Shown here: piece after piece, positions 1 to 5,356 of the stretch | Layout: every line of letters begins with the position of its first letter | How positions within the stretch are numbered: position 1 is the stretch's first letter | Assembly (NCBI GenBank): GCA_934168355.1 | Contig: CAKPNI010000046.1 | Span: forward strand, 1 to 7,414 | Length of the DNA stretch: 7,414 nucleotides | Reading direction: 5' to 3' | From: an uncultured Clostridia bacterium | GTDB taxonomy: Bacteria > Bacillota > Clostridia > TANB77 > CAG-508 | Position numbers and translations under genes: made by a program | Notes under the pieces: model-generated | What the model was told of the DNA's origin: nothing | The model's database searches: none | Seen by the model: only the letters and a program-made list of their open reading frames with translations

Positions 1-76
1 CTAATTTTTCGAAAAATACTACATCTCCTTCTGCTACTTTGTATTGTCTTCCACAGCTTTCAATTATTGCGTACAT
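1..76 (-). CDS. rplU: 50S ribosomal protein L21, N-terminal fragment (cut by window edge)
   Basis: The first 25 codons read MYAIIESCGRQYKVAEGD followed by VVFFEKL. This matches the conserved start of bacterial L21 (typically MYAII.TGGKQY.V..GD). L21 is a 23S rRNA-binding protein of the large subunit. The start is fixed by a strong ribosome binding site (GGGAGGT, plus-strand 85-92) about 8 bases upstream. The rest of the gene lies beyond the left edge. In Firmicutes it usually leads an operon with a ysxB-type gene and rpmA, which cannot be seen here. The residues after MYAIIE are SCGRQY instead of the common TGGKQY, a mild divergence. It is preceded by its own promoter and an untranslated leader of about 100 bases. 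Confidence 0.93.
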   Translation of the reverse strand, partial: MYAIIESCGRQYKVAEGDVVFFEKL

Positions 77-175
77 TTTAAATGCACCTCCCTTATTTGT
101 ATACTCGCTAATCCTCAAAAAAGGTAGTTACTGTATGTTTGTAACATTTAGTTACCTTGATTAAGCGGATTACAG
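77..175 (-). ncRNA. Leader of rplU, probable L21 leader cis-regulatory RNA
   Basis: About 100 untranslated bases separate the predicted transcription start (near 175) from the L21 start codon. Firmicutes rplU operons are known to carry a structured, probably autoregulatory L21 leader at this place. Seen here: arms 153-158 and 121-126 pair (AAGGTA with TACCTT on the minus strand) and are followed by a run of T, like a weak attenuator. The inner GTAAC (plus 141-145) can pair either with GTTAC at 127-131 or with GTTAC at 151-155, so two mutually exclusive folds are possible. The match to the Rfam family is inferred from position and structure, not from a model search. Confidence 0.5.
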
Positions 176-181
176 TTAATT

Positions 182-210
182 ATTATACTATATATTTTTG
201 TGGCTGTCAA
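182..210 (-). promoter_or_regulatory. Sigma-A promoter of rplU
   Basis: On the minus strand there is a perfect consensus -35 TTGACA (plus 205-210), a 17-base spacer, and a perfect -10 TATAAT (plus 182-187). Transcription should start near 175. The A/T-rich 32-bp repeat at 214-245 ends three bases upstream of the -35 and could act as an UP element; that part is inference. Confidence 0.9.
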
Positions 211-213
211 TAA

Positions 214-245
214 ATTTTTGTTTATTCTTTAACATATTTTTGAAA
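214..245 (-). repeat. 32-bp direct repeat, copy A
   Basis: This 32-base stretch is identical to 564-595, 350 bases away in the same orientation. On the minus strand it begins TTTCAAAAATATG and contains an in-frame tail reading FQKYVKE followed by a stop. Similarity continues weakly past the perfect block (LEEKFQKYVKE here). In the frame leading into this tail there is an open stretch of about 30 codons, beginning near 330 (IYRKGHLSENILNRCC...), with no start codon. It could be a gene remnant, but is too short to be sure. Confidence 0.7.
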
Positions 246-325
246 CTTTTCTTCTAATAATAAAAAATTACAACATCTATTTAAAATATTTTCACTTAAA
301 TGTCCCTTTCTATATATTCATCTCC

Positions 326-362
326 TAAAAAAATATGGCAATCTTAAAAGATTGCCATATTT
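326..362 (-). terminator. Strong intrinsic terminator (minus strand)
   Basis: A perfect 15-bp inverted repeat, AAATATGGCAATCTT at 331-345 and its complement at 348-362, has a two-base loop and is followed on the minus strand by an uninterrupted run of seven T. It sits directly after the 36-bp tandem repeats and upstream of the rplU promoter, so it would end transcripts coming from the repeat unit or from the gene remnant further right. Confidence 0.85.
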
Positions 363-370
363 ACTATTTT

Positions 371-478
371 AATTTCCTACTTTGGCAAGGATATTCCTAC
401 TTTTTTAAATTCTTACTTTGGCAAAGATATTCCTACTTTTTTAATTCCCTACTTTAGCAAGGGTATTCTAACTTTTTA
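371..478. repeat. Tandem repeat, three copies of a 36-bp unit
   Basis: Three units begin at about 371, 407 and 443 with a period of exactly 36 bases. Units 1 and 2 are close to identical; the third is more diverged. On the minus strand each unit contains AAAGTAGGAA-like motifs alternately spaced 20 and 16 bases, giving six half-sites in all. In one frame each unit reads KKVGISLPK and then a stop codon. There are no spacers, so this is not a CRISPR array. A degenerate echo (AATTTCCTACTCTTACC) lies near 737-753. Confidence 0.85.
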
Positions 479-512
479 TAAAAGATAATTAATTATCATC
501 TTTATTATATTA

Positions 513-541
513 ATTATACACAAAAAATATTATAAAAACAA
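513..541 (-). promoter_or_regulatory. Putative sigma-A promoter of the repeat-bearing RNA
   Basis: The minus strand shows -35 TTGTTT (plus 536-541), a 17-base spacer and a perfect -10 TATAAT (plus 513-518). Transcription would begin near 506 and run through the tandem repeats to the terminator. In such AT-rich DNA a chance match is possible, but the 17-base spacing and perfect -10 support it. Confidence 0.55.
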
Positions 542-563
542 GCCCTTTTTAATTTTTATTAAC

Positions 564-595
564 ATTTTTGTTTATTCTTTAACATATTTTTGAAA
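564..595 (-). repeat. 32-bp direct repeat, copy B
   Basis: This copy is identical over 32 bases to 214-245. It lies about 20 bases beyond the last recognisable codons of the MutS-domain-I-like remnant and upstream of the repeat-RNA promoter. The two copies bracket a 318-base segment (246-563) that holds the terminator, tandem repeats and promoter. Confidence 0.7.
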
Positions 596-610
596 AATTT
601 ATTTCTAAAT

Positions 611-811
611 TCAAATAAATATCGACACTACTTTACAATATGCACTTTTATGAAAAGCCGAGCTATATACATATTTATTTTATATCCTAAATAAATATGA
701 AATAATATATGAATCTCTTCCATAGCAATTGTAAAAATTTCCTACTCTTACCAAAACAACATATTCTTTATGTATGTCTTTTACATTTTTTACTATATTT
801 ATAATTCCCAT
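611..811 (-). pseudogene. Decayed MutS N-terminal (domain I)-like gene
   Basis: From ATG at 811 the minus strand reads MGIINIVKNVKDI, then HKEYVVLVRVGNFYNCYGRD and SYIISYLF. This has the pattern of MutS domain I (YVVLFRVGDFYE.FGEDA.IAS..LGI). After ISYLF the frame hits a stop. Removing one base at 688 restores LFGYKIN, and a second shift near 670 gives VYSSAFHKSAYCKVVS, resembling the GFP.SA..KV stretch that follows in such proteins. No convincing ribosome binding site precedes the ATG. Stand-alone domain-I-like proteins occur in Clostridia, but their role is unknown to me. At least two frameshifts and a missing 3' part mark this as a remnant. Assignment is from motif recall, not alignment. 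Confidence 0.55.
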
Positions 812-828
812 AATATATTAATTTTTTT

Positions 829-852
829 CCAGAAGTCCTAAGGACCTTCTGG
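829..852. repeat. Short inverted repeat downstream of the prepilin gene
   Basis: Arms CCAGAAGTCC and GGACCTTCTGG form a hairpin with one bulged base and a three-base loop, 50 bases beyond the prepilin stop codon. The stem can extend by TTTT/AAAA pairs. Neither strand has a T run after the stem, so it is not a canonical intrinsic terminator. It may still protect the 3' end of the mRNA. The rest of the 596-900 stretch holds only the gene remnant. Confidence 0.5.
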
Positions 853-901
853 AAAATCTCCCCAATCTATTTCATTTATTTTTTTATTTCAGCTATAAAT
901 T

Positions 902-2312
902 TTACATTGGTGTATTAGACTTCGTAATTTTTCCGTATTCTAGCTTTTTGTTGCCATTATATGAATTTGGAAGTGTTGTGGTCCATTCTTCTTCTCTACC
1001 AATTGAAGAAACGGACAAATCATTAACCGTGACTCCAGATTGTAGATAAACTACGGGGCGCACAGCAAGCCATAACGCATGGGAAAAGCCCTGCGAATCG
1101 AACAATTCATTTCCAGTGACAGCAAAGCCTTCTTTGACAGCTCCTGGACCGAAGTCGCAATAGAAGTCATCAACATAGACACCAGAAGACGCAAGCCAGT
1201 AAGCTTTTCCATTTGAACTGCCTTCTGTTCCGTCAAACAATACTTCATACAATTTACTACTTTGATCTACAATATTAGCGCTTTTATATATGTACATAAA
1301 AGCTGTTCCTGCAACTGAATTTCCACCTTTTTTGTTAGCTAAATTTGTATATTTTGTTGGATATTTTTCTTTTAAGTAATTTTCTGGTGCATAATCACCC
1401 CTTTTATATGTATAATTTGTTCCAAAAAATCCTCGGTATTCTGCTATTTCTGTTTTTGACGTATCTGCCGTTTTATATAGCTTATTATTAGACTTATCTA
1501 ATGTTAAACCTAATGCCAGATTTATATCTTCTATTCTCATACTTTTGGTTGTACTAGCATATTTTCCAGCATAAATACTACATACCTTATCTAAAATATT
1601 ATTAGATACTAACTCATCATTTGTGTTGTACCATCCTTCTGCTTTATCTAAATATAAATACGGATTTTTTTTCCAATCCTCTGTTGCAGATGAGTCCATT
1701 TCTTTCTTTATAGGACTTCCAGTAGTTATTATAAGTTGTGTTTTGTCTTCATTCAATCCTAAAACTCTCCATGTTGTATTTGTATTCACTTTATATGTCT
1801 GGGTTCCTCCATCAAATCCTGTTTCCTCTGTTGTTAAACTCGCTTCTGCATTAGTATTATTTAATGTTGTATTATAGTTTGTTATATAATCACCTACTTT
1901 TATCTCATTATCTATAAATGCTTGTACTAATGTCTTTCCTTTTTTTCCTAATATGCTAAAATCTATTGTTATTCCTCCTATTGTTATTGAGTCACTATTT
2001 TCCAATACTGCAACTTCTTCGTTTGTTAATTTTCCTTTTGTATAAAGTTCTTCTATTACTTCAGATTTTGTTTTTTGAGTTCCTCCCAAATATTTTGCCT
2101 GTTCATTATTTTGTGCTTCTAAACTTACTGTTTCTTGGACATCTCCTCCTCTTGTTGATTCATTTGCCTCTTGAGCCCTTTTTAGTATACCATTTTGCCC
2201 TGTTAACATACTTATACTTACACCGTGCTAATATAAGTAGAACTATTATTGTAACTACTAGCGCAATTAATGTTATACCTTTGTTCATTTTGAATTTTTC
2301 TTTTAAATTCAT
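902..2312 (-). CDS. Prepilin-like surface protein with DUF6273-like C-terminal domain, frameshifted near the N terminus
   Basis: Translation should begin at 2312 (ribosome binding site GGGAGG, plus 2319-2324): MNLKEKFKMNKG, then ITLIALVVTIIVLLILA. This is a class III/IV-type prepilin signal: basic leader, cleavage after KG, hydrophobic helix. The usual Glu5 is missing. After LILA one extra base (plus 2225) breaks the frame; the continuation GVSIS-MLTGQNG is open from 2224 to 902. The longest unbroken ORF is therefore 902-2209 (435 residues); the repaired protein would have 469. The C-terminal half has WRVLGLN, then YWLASSG (ORF residue about 337) and LAVRPVVYL, typical of DUF6273-like exported proteins. 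A role at the cell surface is likely; ligand unknown. The 1043-1210 segment is far GC-richer than the rest. A long leader with an AC repeat and hairpin precedes the gene. Confidence 0.75.
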
Positions 2313-2360
2313 TTTTTTCCTCCCTTTCTTAGGTATTTTATGCTATAAAAAACGCTAAAC

Positions 2361-2416
2361 AGCAACACAAAGTAACCTATCAAAATTCACATTTTTTTAG
2401 GTTACTTTGTGTTGCT
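2361..2416. repeat. 18-bp perfect inverted repeat in the prepilin leader
   Basis: Arms AGCAACACAAAGTAACCT (2361-2378) and its exact complement (2399-2416) are separated by a 20-base loop. On the plus strand seven T follow directly, giving a good terminator shape, but no plus-strand gene precedes it. On the minus strand the hairpin lies in the 5' untranslated region of the prepilin gene, about 50 bases before its start codon. There a T run begins only eight bases after the stem, so termination would be weak. The end of the upstream micro-ORF overlaps the first arm and its stop codon is in the loop. Confidence 0.8.
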
Positions 2417-2514
2417 TTTTTTAATTTATTTTTTTCTGTTAATAGATTACCCGTGTGTGTGTGTGTGTGTGTGTGTACTCCTGCAAGGGTTTCAGCATTT
2501 TTCATCTTTTGCAT
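2380..2514 (-). CDS. Putative 44-residue leader peptide with His-Thr repeat
   Basis: An ORF starts at 2514 with a good ribosome binding site (AGAGGT, six bases upstream). It reads MQKMKNAETLAGV, then (HT)4, then GNLLTEKNKLKK and ATQSNLKKCEF. The His-Thr part is encoded by a pure (AC)12 tract, so loss or gain of one AC changes the frame. One unit less gives an immediate stop after HTHTHTHG; one more gives RVIY and a stop. In the present phase the ORF runs through the first arm of the 18-bp hairpin and stops in its loop. It lies between the predicted promoter (2553-2581) and the prepilin gene, so it may be a regulatory leader peptide. It has no recognised domain and could be untranslated. Confidence 0.4.
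   Translation of the reverse strand: MQKMKNAETLAGVHTHTHTHTGNLLTEKNKLKKATQSNLKKCEF
2453..2476. repeat. Dinucleotide microsatellite (GT)12 / (AC)12
   Basis: Twelve uninterrupted GT units on the plus strand, AC in the sense of the downstream gene. Such tracts are prone to slipped-strand mutation. This one lies in the predicted 5' untranslated region of the prepilin-like gene, about 140 bases before its start, and inside the leader ORF. Confidence 0.97.
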
Positions 2515-2552
2515 TTTTATACCTCTTTTTTTATTTTACTTTTTATGTTCTT

Positions 2553-2581
2553 ATTCTATACCATCTTTTAATTTTTGACAA
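2553..2581 (-). promoter_or_regulatory. Predicted promoter of the prepilin leader/gene
   Basis: The minus strand has -35 TTGTCA (plus 2576-2581), a 17-base spacer and -10 TAGAAT (plus 2553-2558), each one base off consensus. Transcription would start near 2546, giving a leader of about 235 bases that includes the micro-ORF, the AC repeat and the hairpin. Confidence 0.5.
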
Positions 2582-2631
2582 GAGTTTTTTTGTTTTTTAA
2601 TTTTTTTATTTTTACTTCCAATTTTTCAAAC

Positions 2632-2837
2632 AAAAAAAGCACCCCCGCCTTAGCCGCAAGATGTTGGTGAATTTTTAATAACCTGCCTCCTCAAAAAACA
2701 GGTGGGTGCCAACCTTAATACTCATGGGCTTCTTACGACCAAAAAGGAAGCAAGCATGCACGCCATATCAAGAGATAAGCCCCTCTTAAAACTTGTAGGT
2801 TCTAAAAATTCTGTCTACACGCACTACGCAGGGTAGC
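2632..2837 (-). ncRNA. ssrS: Probable 6S RNA
   Basis: A compact block of about 200 bases is much richer in G+C than its flanks and has no ORF. On the minus strand the ends pair (GCTACCCT with GGGGGTGC, one bulge) and the 3' end runs into seven T. Nested inner pairs are AACCT/AGGTT and GGGCTT/AAGCCC, and a 3' arm GTTGG/CCAAC encloses ACCTG/CAGGT. Motifs such as GAACCTA, GTGCATGCTTGCTTCC and GGCACCCACCT recall Firmicutes 6S RNA, which binds sigma-A RNA polymerase as a promoter mimic. The identification is from recalled motifs, length and fold, without a covariance search. Another structured RNA family remains possible; the RNA nature is surer than the family. Confidence 0.6.
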
Positions 2838-2863
2838 TTTTTCTTTTCTATTAAATTATACTT

Positions 2864-2892
2864 ATAATAACATCAATTCGAAAAAAATTCAA
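2864..2892 (-). promoter_or_regulatory. Predicted promoter of the structured RNA
   Basis: The minus strand has TTGAAT (plus 2887-2892), a 17-base spacer and TATTAT (plus 2864-2869), with a start near 2857. A perfect TATAAT nearer the RNA (plus 2855-2860) is an alternative -10, but its -35 (TTTCGA) is poor. Either would feed the 6S-like RNA. Nothing else is visible between this site and the ATPase stop codon at 2995, and no clear terminator for the ATPase gene is seen there. Confidence 0.45.
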
Positions 2893-2994
2893 CTCCTAAA
2901 ACCTTGAAAATTTTTCAAAAATAACGTTAAAATTATAATACCTCATTTTTTATCAATTATACTCACTCAAACTACATTTTTCAAATTTGATTTT

Positions 2995-4116
2995 TTATTT
3001 TTTATAGAGTAGGCCTCTACTTTCATGACAAACAAAATACACAATTTGATACTTCTTAGCCAAACTATTAAGCAAACCAATAGCATTCGCAATTTTTCCC
3101 TCATCTAAATTAACAAATGGATCATCTAAAATAATAAAAGGCTTCTCATTTTCAAACAAACTATCAATCAAACTAAGTCTCATGCAAATATAAATCAAAT
3201 CCCTATATCCTGTACTAAAATAATCAATCTCCTTATTAGAGCCACACTCATTTATCTTTACATTAAGATTAACATCAACAGAAACCTCCATTTCCTTTCC
3301 GCCAATCAGCTTCAAATTATTCACAAAACTATTTTTCATTTTCTCCAAATAATGTGATGAAAATTGTTCTTTTGCAGTTTCCAAAAGCTTTTTAGTTTTC
3401 TCTAAAATATCACAATTTTCTTTCATTTCATCAATCTTGCCTGAAATTTCTTCTATATTATTTTCTATATCAAATACTGTATCTAAATTGCTTTCCAAAA
3501 GCTCTATCTGATTTTTATTGTAATTTTTTTCATCATTAATTTTGTTAATTTGATTTGTAAGTTCTATTAACTTAGCCTCAAGTTCTTTTCTATCCGCATT
3601 TTCCGAGGATTTTTCTTTTTCCTTTTGTAGTTCTTTTATGTTATTTTTCTTTTCATATTCTTCTTTTGCTTTAAGTTTAGCCTCAAAATCTTGTTTTTGC
3701 CTTAATAAATCTGCTTTTTTCATCTTTATTTCTTGAGCAAATGTAACATACGAATTATTTAGTTCCTTAAAATATCTAAATAAATAATTTTTTATACTTT
3801 CTTCTAACTCATTTAGATTATTCAAAATCTCTTTTTGCTTCTCAAATATAGAATCAATAGAGTTCATTAAATCATTATATTTTACAAAATTCGACTTTAT
3901 CTCTGTAAGTTTTATTAGCATATCTTCCTCGGAATTATCTGCCGAAAAATCTTCCACAAATTCAGATACTTCTCTTCGTGTTGATATCTCTTTTGATTGC
4001 AAATTTTCAATTAATTCTTTTATTTCATTTAATTCTTCATCTTTTTCTAAAATGTCTTTATCCTTTTTCTTAAAAGAATTTATTTTTATAAATGTTAAAA
4101 CTAGTAGTATAATTCC
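2995..4116 (-). CDS. SbcC/YhaN-like AAA ATPase, C-terminal part (separated by frameshift)
   Basis: This frame holds the second half of the ATPase begun at 5356. It is open from 4116; the first ATG is at 4002 but has no role as a true start, since the sense reading GIILLVLTFIKINSFKKK begins upstream. Order of parts: end of a hydrophobic segment, a long coiled coil rich in Lys/Glu, then the C-terminal ATPase lobe. Counting from the ATG at 4002 it has a signature-like FSTGYRDLIYICMRL (about 262-276), Walker B FIILDDPF with D-loop NLDE (about 289-301), and the H-loop CHES (about 325). The Walker A lobe is in the other ORF, so neither piece alone can form an ATP site. If the frameshift is real the gene is probably dead; if an error, the whole protein has 786 residues. 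Confidence 0.8.
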   Translation of the reverse strand, partial: GIILLVLTFIKINSFKKKDKDILEKDEELNEIKELIENLQSKEISTRREVSEFVEDFSADNSEEDMLIKLTEIKSNFVKYNDLMNSIDSIFEKQKEILNNLNELEESIKNYLFRYFKELNNSYVTFAQEIKMKKADLLRQKQDFEAKLKAKEEYEKKNNIKELQKEKEKSSENADRKELEAKLIELTNQINKINDEKNYNKNQIELLESNLDTVFDIENNIEEISGKIDEMKENCDILEKTKKLLETAKEQFSSHYLEKMKNSFVNNLKLIGGKEMEVSVDVNLNVKINECGSNKEIDYFSTGYRDLIYICMRLSLIDSLFENEKPFIILDDPFVNLDEGKIANAIGLLNSLAKKYQIVYFVCHESRGLLYKK

Positions 4117-5356
4117 GTACTACGAAAGCCACAATTGACACTTGTACCATTTGTGTTATAAATGTTCCAATCCCTGCAATTACGCATATTATAGCAATTA
4201 TTCCTAATGCTACTCCAATATTTTTACTGCTGTTTTTTTGCTTGCAAAGTTCGTCTTGTTCTTTTTTTAGAGATATAGTTTTTTCCTCATTTAATTTTAT
4301 TTTGTTTTCTACATCGCCTAGGCCATTATACTCTGAAATTACATTATTTATCTTCTTTTCTGTTAATTCTTTGCCTTGGAATATACCTTTTAATTTTTCT
4401 ATTTCACTATTATTTGATGCAGACATTTCGTAATTTTTTATTTCAACTTTATATTTTTCTATTAATAAGCATTTTTCTATTAAAGTTTCTATTTCAATAT
4501 CTGTTGGTATGCCTTCCTTAAAAAATTCTTGAAGCTCTAAAAGTATATTTTTGCTTTCTTCTACGTTTTTTTCTAGTATTTTGTAGTTTTCAAGTTTAGC
4601 ATTTTTTGTTTCTTCTTGAGCTTTTTGGTTAAGTAAAACATTTATATTTTCACGTTCTTGTTCTTTTGCTTTTAACTCATTTTTTAATAAATTATATCTT
4701 TCTTTTCTATCTTGTAAAATCTTTTCATTAATTTTACTTTGCTCTAGTTTCTTCTCTAAAGCTGTTTTTTCTAATATTTTTTGATTAATTTCTCCTCTAT
4801 CGCCAGTTTTTTTGTAATTTTTTATTGCCTTATCTAATACATCTATTGCTTGCTCTGAAGTGTTTACGTCATTTTCGTTTTCTAATATATTTCCAAGTTT
4901 AGCATTTAAACTATCATTCATTGATGTTTCAATACTTTGGCCAGATATAAATGTGCTTCTTTCATAAGCTTCTTTATTTAATTTAAAAATTTCCTCTCCA
5001 ATATTCTCAGAATAATCTTTGCACTCTAAATTTGTTGATAAATCGTAAATTCTAAATGTATCATCTGCTTCTTTCTTTCCAAAAAATCTTTCTACTCTAT
5101 ATTTTTTTTCATTTATTTCAAATTCTATACTTCCACCAAAGGCTCCTCCTTGCCAGGGCATATATTTTTTTCTGTCTATTAATGTTTTTGTATTTCTTTT
5201 GGCTTCCATTCCATAAAACATTGCTTTTATAAAACTTGCAAATGTTGTTTTTCCAAATCCATTTTCTTCTTTTATTGTGTTTAATCCATCCTCAAAACTA
5301 TAATCATAGTTAGATAATTTTCCAAAGTTTTCTATATGGCATTTTAATAATTTCAT
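4070..5356 (-). CDS. SbcC/YhaN-like AAA ATPase, N-terminal part (ends at frameshift)
   Basis: The start MKLLKCHIENFGKL, followed by Walker A ENGFGKTTFASFIKAM (about residues 32-47), is that of Rad50/SbcC-type ATPases. Next come a long coiled coil and a hydrophobic segment IGVALGIIAIICVIAGIG. A membrane hairpin inside the coiled coil is typical of YhaN rather than SbcC. The true frame leaves this ORF after VAFVV: one extra base (plus 4117) turns GGAATT into CGGAATT, and the last 15 residues (RNYTTSFN...) are out-of-frame. The first 413 codons are authentic. The start codon overlaps the stop of the upstream phosphoesterase by one base (TAATG), with GGAGG just before, showing translational coupling. 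The partners would jointly process DNA ends at or near the membrane. Confidence 0.85.
   Translation of the reverse strand: MKLLKCHIENFGKLSNYDYSFEDGLNTIKEENGFGKTTFASFIKAMFYGMEAKRNTKTLIDRKKYMPWQGGAFGGSIEFEINEKKYRVERFFGKKEADDTFRIYDLSTNLECKDYSENIGEEIFKLNKEAYERSTFISGQSIETSMNDSLNAKLGNILENENDVNTSEQAIDVLDKAIKNYKKTGDRGEINQKILEKTALEKKLEQSKINEKILQDRKERYNLLKNELKAKEQERENINVLLNQKAQEETKNAKLENYKILEKNVEESKNILLELQEFFKEGIPTDIEIETLIEKCLLIEKYKVEIKNYEMSASNNSEIEKLKGIFQGKELTEKKINNVISEYNGLGDVENKIKLNEEKTISLKKEQDELCKQKNSSKNIGVALGIIAIICVIAGIGTFITQMVQVSIVAFVVRNYTTSFNIYKNKFF

Larger units (their letters stand above)
326..506 (-). ncRNA. Candidate small RNA of unknown function built on 36-nt repeats
   Basis: A well-formed promoter (plus 513-541) and a strong terminator (326-362) bracket about 180 bases holding three tandem 36-base repeats. 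No reading frame with a usable start and ribosome binding site is present; the only ATG near the 5' end gives a seven-residue peptide. The 5' end holds the palindrome GATAATTAATTATC (484-497). I do not recognise the family. The call rests on promoter-terminator architecture only; the unit could also be a remnant, or a short untranslated transcript without function. Confidence 0.4.

Noticed and set aside
371..478. CRISPR array
   Set aside because: The 36-base period equals the repeat itself; there are no unique spacers and no cas gene.
1051..1248. Second minus-strand ORF inside the prepilin gene
   Set aside because: It is an off-frame shadow of the GC-rich cassette, where stop codons are rarer; no start signal or family resemblance.
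1966..2358. Plus-strand ORFs rich in Leu/Phe across the minus-strand genes
   Set aside because: They are complements of Lys/Glu-rich, AT-rich coding sequence, lack start signals and overlap well-supported genes.
2361..2514. Classical histidine or threonine operon attenuator
   Set aside because: The gene behind the leader is a prepilin-like protein, not a biosynthetic enzyme, and the hairpin lacks an adjacent U run on this strand.
2409..2600. Plus-strand ORF containing a VCVCVCV run
   Set aside because: It is the antisense reading of the (GT)12 tract and AT-rich flanks, without a ribosome binding site; the minus-strand ORF has one.
2772..2800. SAM riboswitch, because of TATCAAGAGA on the plus strand
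   Set aside because: The rest of the SAM-I core is absent, and the block folds and terminates better as a minus-strand RNA.
2632..2837. tmRNA or RNase P RNA
   Set aside because: Too short, no CCA-type end or tag ORF, and none of the conserved RNase P core.
4002..4116. Independent start of a separate protein at 4002
   Set aside because: The frame is open and meaningful upstream to 4116, continuing a hydrophobic helix from the other ORF; no ribosome binding site fits.
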